From Pseudomonas sp. Tri1 (GTDB lineage: Bacteria > Pseudomonadota > Gammaproteobacteria > Pseudomonadales > Pseudomonadaceae), in contig NZ_CP072913.1 in the NCBI RefSeq assembly GCF_017968885.1, forward strand, positions 2,588,001 through 2,652,000: DNA of 64,000 nt, given 5' to 3'. A program made the translations under genes and the position numbers. Below are positions 17,300-25,998 of this stretch, in pieces. Within the stretch, counting starts at the first letter, position 1, and each line of letters opens with the position of its first letter. The notes under the pieces are model-generated. The model worked only from the letters and a program-made list of their open reading frames with translations, made no database searches and was not told the origin of the DNA.

Positions 17300-19438
17300 A
17301 TGAGTTCGCCCATGAATCTGGACGACGTGCTACAGACGTTCATCGCCGAAAGCCAGGAGCTTTTGCTTCTGATGGAGGACGCGCTGTTGCAGATCGAACA
17401 GGCGCCGGATGATGCCGACACCATCAACGCGCTGTTTCGCGTCGCCCATACCATCAAAGGTTCTGCTGGCCTGTTTGGCTTCACACCGATCGTTGCCTTT
17501 ACCCACGTGGCAGAGAGCGTGCTGGATCGGGTCCGTGCACATGAACTGCGGGTGGACGAGTCGCTGAGTGCCTTGTTCCTGGAAGTGCGTGACCACTTGT
17601 GCACGCTGATTGAACTGCTTGCCTGCCACGGTGACCTGCAAGGCATGACCGCAGAGCATGAGCGCCAGGGAGCGGCATTGGTGGAGCGTCTTAACGGCTA
17701 CCTTGAGCACCGTCACGAGCCGGTGCAGTGCGTGGCAACCGTTGAGCCGATGCCATCGGCTCTTACCGCGCGTTGGCATCTGTCCCTGCGCCTGTGTCCC
17801 GACGTCCTGCGCAACGGTATGGATCCGCTGTCGTTGCTGCGCTACCTCAACAGTTTCGGTCAAATCAGTGCGGTCGTGTGCATCACCGATGGCATGCCGG
17901 ACATCTCGAAGATGGACCCGGAAACGTGTTACCTGGGCTTTGAACTGGGGTTTGTCAGTGATGCCGACCAGGCCACCATTGAAGGCGCCTTCGACTTCGT
18001 TCGCGAGGGCAGCCAGATCTGCGTGTTGCCGTGCAATGGCGACCTGACCGGTTTCCGGGCGTTGATTGGCCGTCTCGAGGCTGAGCCCGATGTCATGGTC
18101 GAGGCCTTTATCGCCTGTGGTTCCCTGACCCGTGAAGATTGGCTGGCGAGTGCCTCTTTTGGTGAGTCGATGCCCGTTGCGACCCTAGTGGCACCAGACC
18201 AAGCCGTCCACGATGACGCGCCCAAGAGCCGGGGGGCAAAAGAAGCCCGTTCGGCCGAAGGTAATCTGATTCGTGTCGATGCCGGCAAACTGGACCAATT
18301 GATCAACCTGGTGGGCGAACTGATCATCGCCGGCGCTGGCGCCAATCTGGGGGCCATCCAAAGCGGCATCGGCGAGCTGATTGAAGCGACAAGCTCGCTC
18401 TCGCGCCTTGTCGAGGAGGTGCGCGATTGTGCCCTGACCCTGCGAATGGTGCAGATCGGCGGCACATTCAACCGCTTCCAGCGGGTGGTGCGCGATGTGT
18501 CCAAGGAGCTGGGCAAGGACATCGCCTTGCAGGTACATGGCGGGGAGACCGAGCTGGACAAAACGGTGGTCGAGCGCATTGGTGATCCCCTGACTCACCT
18601 GGTGCGTAACGCCATGGACCACGGTATCGAGCCCTCGCAGCTGCGCCGTGACCGGGGTAAACCGGAGCAGGGTACGGTTCGCCTCAATGCCTATCACGAG
18701 GCAAACAGCATCGTCATCGAAGTCAGTGACGACGGTGGTGGCCTGAACAAGCAACGCATCCTGGCCAAGGCGACGGAGCGCGGCCTGGTTGCCGAAGGGC
18801 AACAGCTGGCCGAAGGCGACATTCTCAATCTGATTTTCGAGCCAGGCTTCTCCACTGCCGATCAGGTCAGCAACCTGTCCGGGCGTGGGGTGGGCATGGA
18901 CGTCGTCAAACGGAATATCGTCGCCCTGCGAGGCTCGGTCGATCTGGAAAGCGAGGAGGGGGTGGGCACCACGGTGCGTATCCGCCTGCCGCTGACCCTG
19001 GCCATCATCGATGGCTTTCTGATCGGGGTGGGCAATGCCTCTTATGTCGTGCCTCTGGACCTGGTCGAGGAGTGCATCGAGCTATCGACCGACGACTGCA
19101 GCAACCAGGATTTCCTGGACCTGCGAGGCTCGGTGCTGCCAGTCCTGCGCCTGCGCGAGATGTTTGCCATCGATGAGCCTAACCATGGCCGTGAAAACAT
19201 CGTGGTGGTGCATTACGCGGGGATGCGGGTGGGCCTGGTCGTCGATCAATTGCTGGGGGAATTCCAGACGGTGATCAAGCCGTTGGGCAAGATTTTCGGT
19301 ACAGCTCATGGACTGGGCGGCTTCACCATCCTGGGGAACGGAGCAGTCGCGTTGATCCTGGATATTCCAAAACTACTTGGGCAAGTCGCCAGCCGGCAGA
19401 AGCACGGTACGCCCCTCAGCCCTGAATTGACTCAATAG
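17300..19438 (+). CDS. cheA: CheA chemotaxis histidine kinase
   Basis: A 712-residue cytoplasmic kinase. The Hpt domain carries the phosphorylated His50 in AHTIKGSAGLFG. A middle region of about 170 residues (LSLRLCPDVLRNGMDPLSLL and after) replaces a classical P2. The dimerisation helix begins IRVDAGKLDQLINLVGEL near residue 334, followed by the ATPase motifs HLVRNAMDHGIE, DDGGGLN and GRGVGMDVVKRNI, and a C-terminal CheW-like domain. The start ATG 17300 follows the STAS stop by four bases and has AGAGAGG upstream. It should phosphorylate the operon's CheY and CheB. Confidence 0.95.
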   Translation: MSSPMNLDDVLQTFIAESQELLLLMEDALLQIEQAPDDADTINALFRVAHTIKGSAGLFGFTPIVAFTHVAESVLDRVRAHELRVDESLSALFLEVRDHLCTLIELLACHGDLQGMTAEHERQGAALVERLNGYLEHRHEPVQCVATVEPMPSALTARWHLSLRLCPDVLRNGMDPLSLLRYLNSFGQISAVVCITDGMPDISKMDPETCYLGFELGFVSDADQATIEGAFDFVREGSQICVLPCNGDLTGFRALIGRLEAEPDVMVEAFIACGSLTREDWLASASFGESMPVATLVAPDQAVHDDAPKSRGAKEARSAEGNLIRVDAGKLDQLINLVGELIIAGAGANLGAIQSGIGELIEATSSLSRLVEEVRDCALTLRMVQIGGTFNRFQRVVRDVSKELGKDIALQVHGGETELDKTVVERIGDPLTHLVRNAMDHGIEPSQLRRDRGKPEQGTVRLNAYHEANSIVIEVSDDGGGLNKQRILAKATERGLVAEGQQLAEGDILNLIFEPGFSTADQVSNLSGRGVGMDVVKRNIVALRGSVDLESEEGVGTTVRIRLPLTLAIIDGFLIGVGNASYVVPLDLVEECIELSTDDCSNQDFLDLRGSVLPVLRLREMFAIDEPNHGRENIVVVHYAGMRVGLVVDQLLGEFQTVIKPLGKIFGTAHGLGGFTILGNGAVALILDIPKLLGQVASRQKHGTPLSPELTQ

Positions 19439-19459
19439 TTCTCCTTGGAGTACAGCATC

Positions 19460-21850
19460 ATGACCGTTAAAAAAAATGTCTCGCTGTTGGTCGCCTCCGC
19501 TCTGTTGGGCATCCTGATCCTGGTCGGCCTCAGTCTTTATTTGATGGGCGGGGTCAGGAACACGGCCAGCTACGCGCAAGTCAATACGGTGCCCAGCCTG
19601 CAACTGCTGGAGCAAGTGGCCCTGACTCTGGCCGATAGCCACAGCCGGCAATGGCGCAGTCTGTCCGGACCTGCCGGTATTCCCCAGCAAAGCGACAAGG
19701 AATCGGTGCTCCAGGCACTGGATCGTTACCAGAAGGAGTTCGTCTCCGACGATCATGATGCGACGCTGCTCAGCGCCTTGCGCAGTGCGGTCAACGAGTA
19801 CTACCGAGGTATGGAGCGGTTCGATAACGCCCTCAAGAATGCCGCCCCGGAAGCCCGTGGTTTGCTGCTCGACCTGGAGGTGACCCGCGAAAAAGTCACT
19901 TCTGCCTTGAGTGATATGCGTCAGTACAACCTGGAGCTGGGACGTAAAAATGCAGCGGTCGCGGCATCGACCGAACAGACCGCGATCTACAGCATAGCCT
20001 CGATCGGCGCCGCCACCTTGCTGGCCATCGGCTTGATCGGTTTCTTCCTGGTACGCCGGCTGCTCAGCGCGTTGGGTGGTGAACCCGACGATGTTCGACT
20101 GCTGGCCGACCGGCTCGTGGCCGGGCAACTGGATGTGCGGGGCAGCGGCAATGGCTCTGAGCGTACCGGACTGTTGGGTTCCATGGACCGGCTGAGCGGG
20201 ACCTTGAATCAATTGATCAGCGAAATGAATCACATGTCCGCAGAGCATGATAAAGGCGACATCGACGTGCAGATCGATGCCACACGCTTTGCTGGCAGCT
20301 ATGGGCTGATGGCCCAAGGCATCAACGATATGGTCAGTGGGCACATCAGCGTCAAGAAGCAAGCCATGGCCTGTATCAAGTCGATCAGCGAAGGTGATCT
20401 GCAGGCGCCCCTGCAAGCGTTTCCCGGCAAGAAAGCCTTTATCAACGTCACCATCGAGCATCTGCGCAGCACCATCATGGCGTTGATCGAAGAGATGCGT
20501 CACATGTCGGACGAGCACGAGAAAGGCGACATTGATGTGCAGATCGACGCACAACGATTCCAAGGCTCGTACCGTCAGATTGCCCAGGGCATCAACGACA
20601 TGGTCAATGGCCACATCAGCGTGAAAAAACAGGCCATGGCGTGCATACGTTCTTTCGGCGAAGGGGACCTGTCGGCGCCATTGGCCCGTTTCCCCGGCAA
20701 AAAAGCCTTTATCAACGACAACATCGAACAACTGCGCAGCAACGTCCAGGCGCTGATCGAAGACACTCAGATGCTGAGCGCCAATGCTGTGATCGGCAAG
20801 CTCGATACCCGTGCCGACAGTACTCGTCACCAAGGTGATTTCCGCCGCATCGTGGCCGGGATCAACAGTACGCTGGACTCGATCGTTGCCCCCCTCAGCG
20901 AGGCGATGGAAGTCATGGTGGCCCTGTCCAGTGGTGACCTGACCCGCAGCGTCAAAGGTGATTACCAGGGCAGCCTGCAAGACCTGAAGAATGCAATCAA
21001 CGAAACGGTGAGCAAACTTTCGCAGATCATTGGCGAGGTGCGCAGCTCCGCCGATTCGCTATCCAGCGCTTCGGAAGAAATTTCCGCCACGGCCCAAAGC
21101 ATCAGCCAATCGGCTTCGGTACAGGCTGCGTCGGTTGAGGAAACGTCGGCGTCGATGGAACAGATGTCGGCGTCGATCTCCCAGAACACCGAAAACGCCA
21201 AAGTGACCGATGGCATGGCCGGCAAGGCGAGCAAGGAAGCGAGTGAGGGTGGACAGGCCGTCAAGGACACCGTCTCGGCCATGAAAACCATCGCCGAGAA
21301 GATCGGGATCGTTGACTCGATTGCCTATCAGACGAATCTGCTGGCGCTCAACGCGGCCATCGAAGCGGCCCGGGCCGGCGAGCATGGCAAAGGCTTCGCG
21401 GTCGTCGCCGCTGAGGTGCGCAAGCTCGCCGAACGCAGCCAGGTCGCGGCACAGGAAATCGGCCAGGTGGCCAAAAGCAGTGTTGCCCTGGCCGAGCGTG
21501 CCGGCAACCTGCTCGATGAAATCGTGCCCTCGATCACCAAGACCTCCGATTTGGTTCAGGAGATCGCCGCTGCATCCGAAGAGCAGTCCATCGGCTCGGA
21601 ACAGATCAATACTGCCATGTCGCAGATGAGTCAGATCACTCAGCAAAACGCCTCGGCTTCCGAAGAGCTGGCCGCTACCGCTGAGGAAATGAGTAGCCAG
21701 GCCGAACAGTTGCAGGAGTTGATGGGCTTTTTCACCCTGCATGGTCGGGCTGCGGTTTCTGCCGTGCCACGGGCCAGTTCTTCCAGCCTGGGCGGGATGC
21801 AAAGCAGTGAGCATACCCAGGAAGGCGGTTTCATCCGCTTCGGGAGTTGA
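19460..21850 (+). CDS. Methyl-accepting chemotaxis protein with repeated HAMP-like units
   Basis: A 796-residue membrane receptor. Membrane segments at about 7-29 and 175-200 enclose a four-helix-bundle-like periplasmic domain of about 145 residues. The cytoplasmic part contains two nearly identical 90-residue units (each with [28 protein letters not shown] and FPGKKAFIN) and a third, diverged one, a poly-HAMP arrangement. The signalling hairpin has [20 protein letters not shown] and [18 protein letters not shown]. The protein ends in FGS without a CheR/CheB pentapeptide. The start at 19460 has GGAG nine bases upstream. It is probably the main input to this CheA. Confidence 0.92.
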   Translation: MTVKKNVSLLVASALLGILILVGLSLYLMGGVRNTASYAQVNTVPSLQLLEQVALTLADSHSRQWRSLSGPAGIPQQSDKESVLQALDRYQKEFVSDDHDATLLSALRSAVNEYYRGMERFDNALKNAAPEARGLLLDLEVTREKVTSALSDMRQYNLELGRKNAAVAASTEQTAIYSIASIGAATLLAIGLIGFFLVRRLLSALGGEPDDVRLLADRLVAGQLDVRGSGNGSERTGLLGSMDRLSGTLNQLISEMNHMSAEHDKGDIDVQIDATRFAGSYGLMAQGINDMVSGHISVKKQAMACIKSISEGDLQAPLQAFPGKKAFINVTIEHLRSTIMALIEEMRHMSDEHEKGDIDVQIDAQRFQGSYRQIAQGINDMVNGHISVKKQAMACIRSFGEGDLSAPLARFPGKKAFINDNIEQLRSNVQALIEDTQMLSANAVIGKLDTRADSTRHQGDFRRIVAGINSTLDSIVAPLSEAMEVMVALSSGDLTRSVKGDYQGSLQDLKNAINETVSKLSQIIGEVRSSADSLSSASEEISATAQSISQSASVQAASVEETSASMEQMSASISQNTENAKVTDGMAGKASKEASEGGQAVKDTVSAMKTIAEKIGIVDSIAYQTNLLALNAAIEAARAGEHGKGFAVVAAEVRKLAERSQVAAQEIGQVAKSSVALAERAGNLLDEIVPSITKTSDLVQEIAAASEEQSIGSEQINTAMSQMSQITQQNASASEELAATAEEMSSQAEQLQELMGFFTLHGRAAVSAVPRASSSSLGGMQSSEHTQEGGFIRFGS
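20212..20481 (+). repeat. First copy of a 270-bp in-frame tandem repeat (HAMP unit)
   Basis: The unit encodes 90 residues of the chemoreceptor, from the LI of [12 protein letters not shown] to the A of RSTIMA. It repeats immediately downstream with an exact 270-base offset, for instance CACATGTC at 20231 and 20501. Confidence 0.85.
20482..20751 (+). repeat. Second copy of the 270-bp in-frame tandem repeat
   Basis: This encodes the second near-identical 90-residue HAMP-like unit ([19 protein letters not shown] and after). A third, clearly diverged unit begins at about 20752 with the same offset (CTGATCGAAGA against TTGATCGAAGA). The two close copies differ mainly at third codon positions and at scattered surface residues, so the duplication is not very recent. 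Confidence 0.85.
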
Positions 21851-21853
21851 GAC

Positions 21854-22366
21854 ATGGAAGCTGCAGTCTTCAGCCATTTCGAGCATGCGCCGCAGAGTCC
21901 GTGTGACAGCGAATTCCTGCAGTTCCTGACATTCGTATCCGCCAGGGAGGTCTATGCAATCGATACCTTGTGCGTGCGCGAGATCATCGAGTATGGCCAG
22001 GTGACAAGCGTACCAATGATGCCGGATTTCATTCGGGGGGTGATCAACCTGCGCGGTTCGGTGGTACCGGTGATCGATCTGCAGGCGCGCTTTTGCAAGG
22101 GCGCCACGCAGCAAGGTAACAGGACCTGCATCGTTATCCTGGAACTGGTCCAGGAAGGTGAGCCGCAAGTGCTGGGCATCGTAGTCGACTCGGTGAGCGA
22201 GGTGATCGAAATCGAGTTGGCCGACATCAAGGCCGCTCCGGCGCTCGGAAACCGGATCCGTGAAGACTTTATTCGAGGGATGGTCAAGGTGCGAGGGGCG
22301 TTCCTGACTGTGCTTCAGATCGATCAGGTGCTGTGTGTCAGTGAGATCGCCAGCCAGTTGCACTGA
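21854..22366 (+). CDS. cheW: CheW-type coupling protein (first copy)
   Basis: A 170-residue CheW-fold adaptor linking receptors to CheA. Typical blocks are FVSAREVYAIDTLCVREIIE, MMPDFIRGVINLRGSVVPVI and VDSVSEVIEIELADI. About 20 N-terminal residues before the fold (SHFEHAPQSPCDSEFLQ) are extra compared with a minimal CheW. It starts four bases after the receptor stop, with GGGAG upstream. A second CheW follows after 75 bases. Confidence 0.93.
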   Translation: MEAAVFSHFEHAPQSPCDSEFLQFLTFVSAREVYAIDTLCVREIIEYGQVTSVPMMPDFIRGVINLRGSVVPVIDLQARFCKGATQQGNRTCIVILELVQEGEPQVLGIVVDSVSEVIEIELADIKAAPALGNRIREDFIRGMVKVRGAFLTVLQIDQVLCVSEIASQLH

Positions 22367-22441
22367 GGTGTAGCGCTCAGGCGTGCCTACATTGTCTTGA
22401 GAGGGAGGCTGCCGTCTACGGTGGATCCCGAGGAGTGAACC

Positions 22442-22966
22442 ATGTCCATATCCGCCTCGCGCCTGCCGGCCCCAGGGACGACAGCGCCACAGTACCTGAC
22501 CTTCAGCGTGGGCCAGGAGATGTTTGCGGTCGGTACCCTGTGCGTACGGGAAATTGTCGAATACGGTCCGATTACCCCGTTGCCGATGGCGCCGCCGAAG
22601 GTCCGCGGCATCACCAATCTGCGCGGAGCGGCCATCCCAGTACTGGACCTGGGGCTGTGTTTTGGGGGCGCCCAGACCCTGGAAAACCCACGCACCTGCA
22701 TCGTCATGCTGGAGGTCCATGGCAGTGGCGGCGCAGGCCTGGTGGGCATCATCGTGGACGCCGTCAGCGAAGTGCTGGAGATCCCGGCCGAGCAGATCGA
22801 GCCGGCACCGGCATTGCAGGGGCGCCTCAGCCCTGCATTTGTGGTGGGGATCGGCAAGCTCAGTGACCGTTTTGTCTTGTTGCTGGATATCGAGCACATG
22901 CTCAGTAGCGAAGACTGGTCGACGCTGCTTCCTTCGAACATCGACGCAGACGGGCTGAGACCATGA
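22442..22966 (+). CDS. cheW: CheW-type coupling protein (second copy)
   Basis: A 174-residue CheW homologue, clearly related to but diverged from the preceding one: FSVGQEMFAVGTLCVREIVE, PPKVRGITNLRGAAIPVLDL and VDAVSEVLEIPAEQIEPAPA. The ribosome binding site is GAGGAGTG. The stop overlaps the cheR start (ATGA at 22963-22966), which indicates translational coupling. Two CheW copies in one operon may serve the two different receptors; this is inference. Confidence 0.93.
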   Translation: MSISASRLPAPGTTAPQYLTFSVGQEMFAVGTLCVREIVEYGPITPLPMAPPKVRGITNLRGAAIPVLDLGLCFGGAQTLENPRTCIVMLEVHGSGGAGLVGIIVDAVSEVLEIPAEQIEPAPALQGRLSPAFVVGIGKLSDRFVLLLDIEHMLSSEDWSTLLPSNIDADGLRP

Positions 22967-23766
22967 ATGTCGTTCTCTCCGACAACGAGTTCCAGCAGTT
23001 TCGGGCAATGATTCATGAAATTGCCGGGATCAGCTTGTCGGTTGCCAAGAAACAGCTGGTCAGTGGCCGCCTGGCCAAGCGTTTGCAATTCTTCAACCTG
23101 ACCACCTACGGCAGCTATTACCGCTTGCTGATGAAGGACCGGACCGAGTTGCAAATGGCGGTGGACTTGCTGACCACCAACGAAACCTACTTTTTCCGCG
23201 AACCCAAGCATTTTGAGTTTCTGCGCAATGTGGTCCTCCCCGAGCTTCGTGGGAATGGCCCGGTGCGCATCTGGAGTGGTGCCTGTTCCACGGGAGAAGA
23301 ACCCTACACCCTGGCCATGGTGCTGGCCGACAGCCTGGGCACCCGGCCATGGGAGATCCTCGCTTCGGATATCAGTAGCCGGGTGCTGGAAAAAGCCCAA
23401 AGCGGACGTTACCCACTGGATGGTATCCGCGGCATTCCCGAGGCGCTGTTGAACAAGTACTGCCTGAGGGGCGTGGGCTGCAACAACGGCATTTTCATGG
23501 TGGATCGTGCGTTGGCGTCACGGATGACGTTCACGTCGATCAACTTGAACAATGCGCTGCCTTCAGTGGGGCAGTTCGACGTGATCTTCCTGCGCAATGT
23601 GATGATCTATTTCGATAACCAGACCAAGTCTGAGGTGGTCAAGCGCTTGAGCAAACACCTGAGGCCTGGCGGCTACTTCATCGTGAGCCATTCAGAGAGC
23701 CTGAATGGCATCAGTGATGAGTTGCAGTTGGTCAAACCCTCCATCTACCGCAAACCGGACGCTTGA
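22963..23766 (+). CDS. cheR: CheR protein-glutamate methyltransferase
   Basis: A 267-residue SAM-dependent enzyme that methylates receptor glutamates. It has the N-terminal helical domain (DNEFQQFRAMIHEIAGISLS), TTNETYFFREPKHFEFLR, the SAM-binding segment SGACSTGEEPYTLAM, and the later FDVIFLRNVMIYFDNQTKSE and LRPGGYFIVSHSESL. Length and motifs are normal. It overlaps the second cheW by four bases and is followed by cheD one base after its stop. Confidence 0.95.
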   Translation: MNVVLSDNEFQQFRAMIHEIAGISLSVAKKQLVSGRLAKRLQFFNLTTYGSYYRLLMKDRTELQMAVDLLTTNETYFFREPKHFEFLRNVVLPELRGNGPVRIWSGACSTGEEPYTLAMVLADSLGTRPWEILASDISSRVLEKAQSGRYPLDGIRGIPEALLNKYCLRGVGCNNGIFMVDRALASRMTFTSINLNNALPSVGQFDVIFLRNVMIYFDNQTKSEVVKRLSKHLRPGGYFIVSHSESLNGISDELQLVKPSIYRKPDA

Positions 23767-23767
23767 G

Positions 23768-24280
23768 ATGAGCCGGGTAATCGAATGTTTCTTGCAACCC
23801 GGTGATGTGGCGTTTGGAGGGCGCCAAACGCGCCTGTGCACCGTGCTGGGGTCCTGTGTCGCACTGGTGTTCTGGCATCCGCAACGCTTGTTGGGCGGCA
23901 TGTGTCATTACATGTTGCCTCGTCGAGGAGCCCATGGCGCGGGACATCTGAACGGTCGTTACGCAGCGGATGCGTTGGCGCTGCTGTTTGAGTGCATTCA
24001 CCGCGCGGGGGCTCGGCCCGAGCAGTTCGAGGTGAGCCTTTTTGGCGGGGCTGACATGTTTCCCGGGGTAAAGCGCGGTAACGGTATCGGGATCGGCCAA
24101 CAGAATGTCGATGCCGCCAGAAGCCTGATCCAGGCCCATGGCTTGCAATGTCGGGTTTATCACGTAGGTGGCCGGGGCCATCGCCACCTGGTGTTCGATG
24201 TGGGTACCGGACACCTTCAACTCAATCACGCCGATTCCGTACTCAAAGTAATCGAATCGCCCAAGAGTAATACCAAATGA
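23768..24280 (+). CDS. cheD: CheD receptor glutamine deamidase
   Basis: A 170-residue CheD that deamidates receptor glutamines. The catalytic Cys is Cys30 in TVLGSCVAL and the His is His47 in [18 protein letters not shown] and [16 protein letters not shown] are further family blocks. I start it at 23768, one base after cheR; the frame is open back to 23705 inside cheR. Its stop overlaps the cheB start (ATGA at 24277-24280). Confidence 0.93.
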   Translation: MSRVIECFLQPGDVAFGGRQTRLCTVLGSCVALVFWHPQRLLGGMCHYMLPRRGAHGAGHLNGRYAADALALLFECIHRAGARPEQFEVSLFGGADMFPGVKRGNGIGIGQQNVDAARSLIQAHGLQCRVYHVGGRGHRHLVFDVGTGHLQLNHADSVLKVIESPKSNTK

Positions 24281-25353
24281 CGGATATCAAGGTGTTGATC
24301 GTTGATGATTCTGCGGTGGTGCGCCAGGTGTTGAGCGCGACCCTGAACCAGGCCAGCGGTATCCAGGTGATCGACGTTGCCGCCGATCCGGTGTACGCCA
24401 TGGAGAAGATGAGCAAACAATGGCCTGACGTCATCGTGCTGGACGTCGAGATGCCACGAATGGACGGTATTACCTTCCTGAAAAAACTGATGGCGCAAAA
24501 GCCTACACCGGTGGTGATCTGTTCGACGCTGACCGAGAAGGGTGCCAAGACCACCTTGCAGGCCCTGGCGGCTGGTGCCGTCAGTATCGTCACCAAGCCG
24601 CAGTCCAACCTGCGACAGTTCCTGACTGAAAGCGCGGATGATCTGGTCCACGCCGTCAGGGCCGCGGCAAAGGCCAACCTGCGGCGTGTAGCGGGCGCTC
24701 GGGTGCCTGTTGACGTGCCACCGCGGCTCAGCGCCGACTCGATCCTGTCTCCCGCGAACGTGGCCATGGCCCGAACGACTGAAACCATCGTTGCCATTGG
24801 CACTTCCACCGGGGGCACGCAGGCGCTGGAACAGGTACTCCAAGAGTTGCCGCGGGTGTGTCCGGGCATTGTCGTGGTGCAGCACATGCCAGAGAAGTTT
24901 ACCGCCGCGTTCGCCGAGCGCCTCAATCACGTTTGCGAGATCGAGGTCCGCGAGGCGGTGCAGGGCGACCGCATTATCCCTGGGCGTGCGCTGATCGCAC
25001 CAGGCGGAACCCATATGCTGGTCAAGCGCAGTGGTGCCCAGTACCAAGTGGATATCGTGCAGGGGCCGCCTGTCAGTCGGCATCGACCCTCGGTGGATGT
25101 ACTGTTCCGCTCGGTCGCTCGTAGCGCGGGCAGCAATGCCCTTGGCATCATCATGACGGGCATGGGCGATGATGGCGCTCGCGGCCTCAAGGAAATGCGC
25201 GATGCCGGCGCCAGGACCCTGGGCCAGGATGAAGACTCGTGTGTCGTGTATGGAATGCCACGCGAGGCCTTGAAGCTGGGAGCGGTCGAGCGCGAGTTGC
25301 CACTGGAGCAGATTGCTTCGGCCATCCTTGGCGTTCGTGCAAATCACCCCTGA
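24277..25353 (+). CDS. cheB: CheB methylesterase/deamidase response regulator
   Basis: A 358-residue two-domain protein. The receiver has Asp56 in [13 protein letters not shown]. The C-terminal esterase has the catalytic Ser177 in [12 protein letters not shown], His203 in VQHMPEKF and Asp299 in [11 protein letters not shown], so the triad is complete. It removes receptor methyl groups when phosphorylated by CheA. It is the last gene of the operon and faces the NarL-type regulator, whose stop lies 15 bases beyond. Confidence 0.95.
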   Translation: MTDIKVLIVDDSAVVRQVLSATLNQASGIQVIDVAADPVYAMEKMSKQWPDVIVLDVEMPRMDGITFLKKLMAQKPTPVVICSTLTEKGAKTTLQALAAGAVSIVTKPQSNLRQFLTESADDLVHAVRAAAKANLRRVAGARVPVDVPPRLSADSILSPANVAMARTTETIVAIGTSTGGTQALEQVLQELPRVCPGIVVVQHMPEKFTAAFAERLNHVCEIEVREAVQGDRIIPGRALIAPGGTHMLVKRSGAQYQVDIVQGPPVSRHRPSVDVLFRSVARSAGSNALGIIMTGMGDDGARGLKEMRDAGARTLGQDEDSCVVYGMPREALKLGAVERELPLEQIASAILGVRANHP

Positions 25354-25368
25354 GCGCGCGCCGTCGTT

Positions 25369-25998
25369 TCAGACCAGGCCTTCACTCAAGGCGTAACGCA
25401 CCAGGTCTGTGCTGGTGGCAAAGCACATTTTCTCCATCAGCCGAGTCTTGTGGGTGCTGACGGTTTTATTGCTGATCACCAGTTGTTCGGCGATCTGGTT
25501 GACGCTCAGCCCTTGAGCCAGCATGCGCAGGATCTGGAATTCACGCGCGGTCAGGCTTTGCGAAACGTTCTCGGGCGTCACACCGCTGCTCTGAAGCGCG
25601 ATCTGTTCGGCCAGTTGTGGATCGAGGTAACGTGCGCCGGTGCTCACCTTGCGGATCGCGGCCAGCAGTGCTTCCGGGTCACGGTCCTTGGTCATGTATC
25701 CGGAAGCGCCGGCGCGCAGGGCGCGTTGGGCAATGTGGGCTTCATTGTGCATGCTCAAGATGAGCATAGGCAGCTTGGGGTAATGGGCGTGGATACGGCC
25801 GATCAAATCCTCGCCACTTGAACCGGGCATGGTCATGTCGAGCAGGAGCACATCGATCTCGGTATGGCGCAACAACTCCAGGACCTGGGCGCCGTTCTCC
25901 GCTTCCGCCACCACGCAAAAGTCCTTTACCAGTGCGAACAATTGCTTGAGGCCTTCGCGCATGATCGTGTGATCGTCGGCCACCATTAAACGGATCAT
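25369..25998 (-). CDS. NarL/FixJ-family response regulator
   Basis: A 209-residue regulator: receiver with Asp54 in DVLLLDMTMPGSSGEDL, Thr in ILSMHNEAH replaced by Ser, Lys in MTKDRDP, and a C-terminal LuxR-type HTH (SLTAREFQILRMLAQGLSVN, then QIAEQLVISNKTVSTHKTRL). Its start overlaps the stop of the upstream kinase gene by four bases, so the two are translated together and form a cognate pair. DNA targets are unknown; the neighbouring chemosensory operon is a possible one. Confidence 0.93.
   Translation of the reverse strand: MIRLMVADDHTIMREGLKQLFALVKDFCVVAEAENGAQVLELLRHTEIDVLLLDMTMPGSSGEDLIGRIHAHYPKLPMLILSMHNEAHIAQRALRAGASGYMTKDRDPEALLAAIRKVSTGARYLDPQLAEQIALQSSGVTPENVSQSLTAREFQILRMLAQGLSVNQIAEQLVISNKTVSTHKTRLMEKMCFATSTDLVRYALSEGLV

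Noticed and set aside
19373..20980. 535-codon minus-strand frame opposite the poly-HAMP chemoreceptor
   Set aside because: It is antisense to a clear MCP gene and arises from the codon bias of GC-rich coding sequence; the repetitive look reflects the HAMP repeat.
21059..23008. 649-codon minus-strand frame opposite the MCP and both cheW genes
   Set aside because: It is an antisense shadow of well-supported genes with no family pattern of its own.
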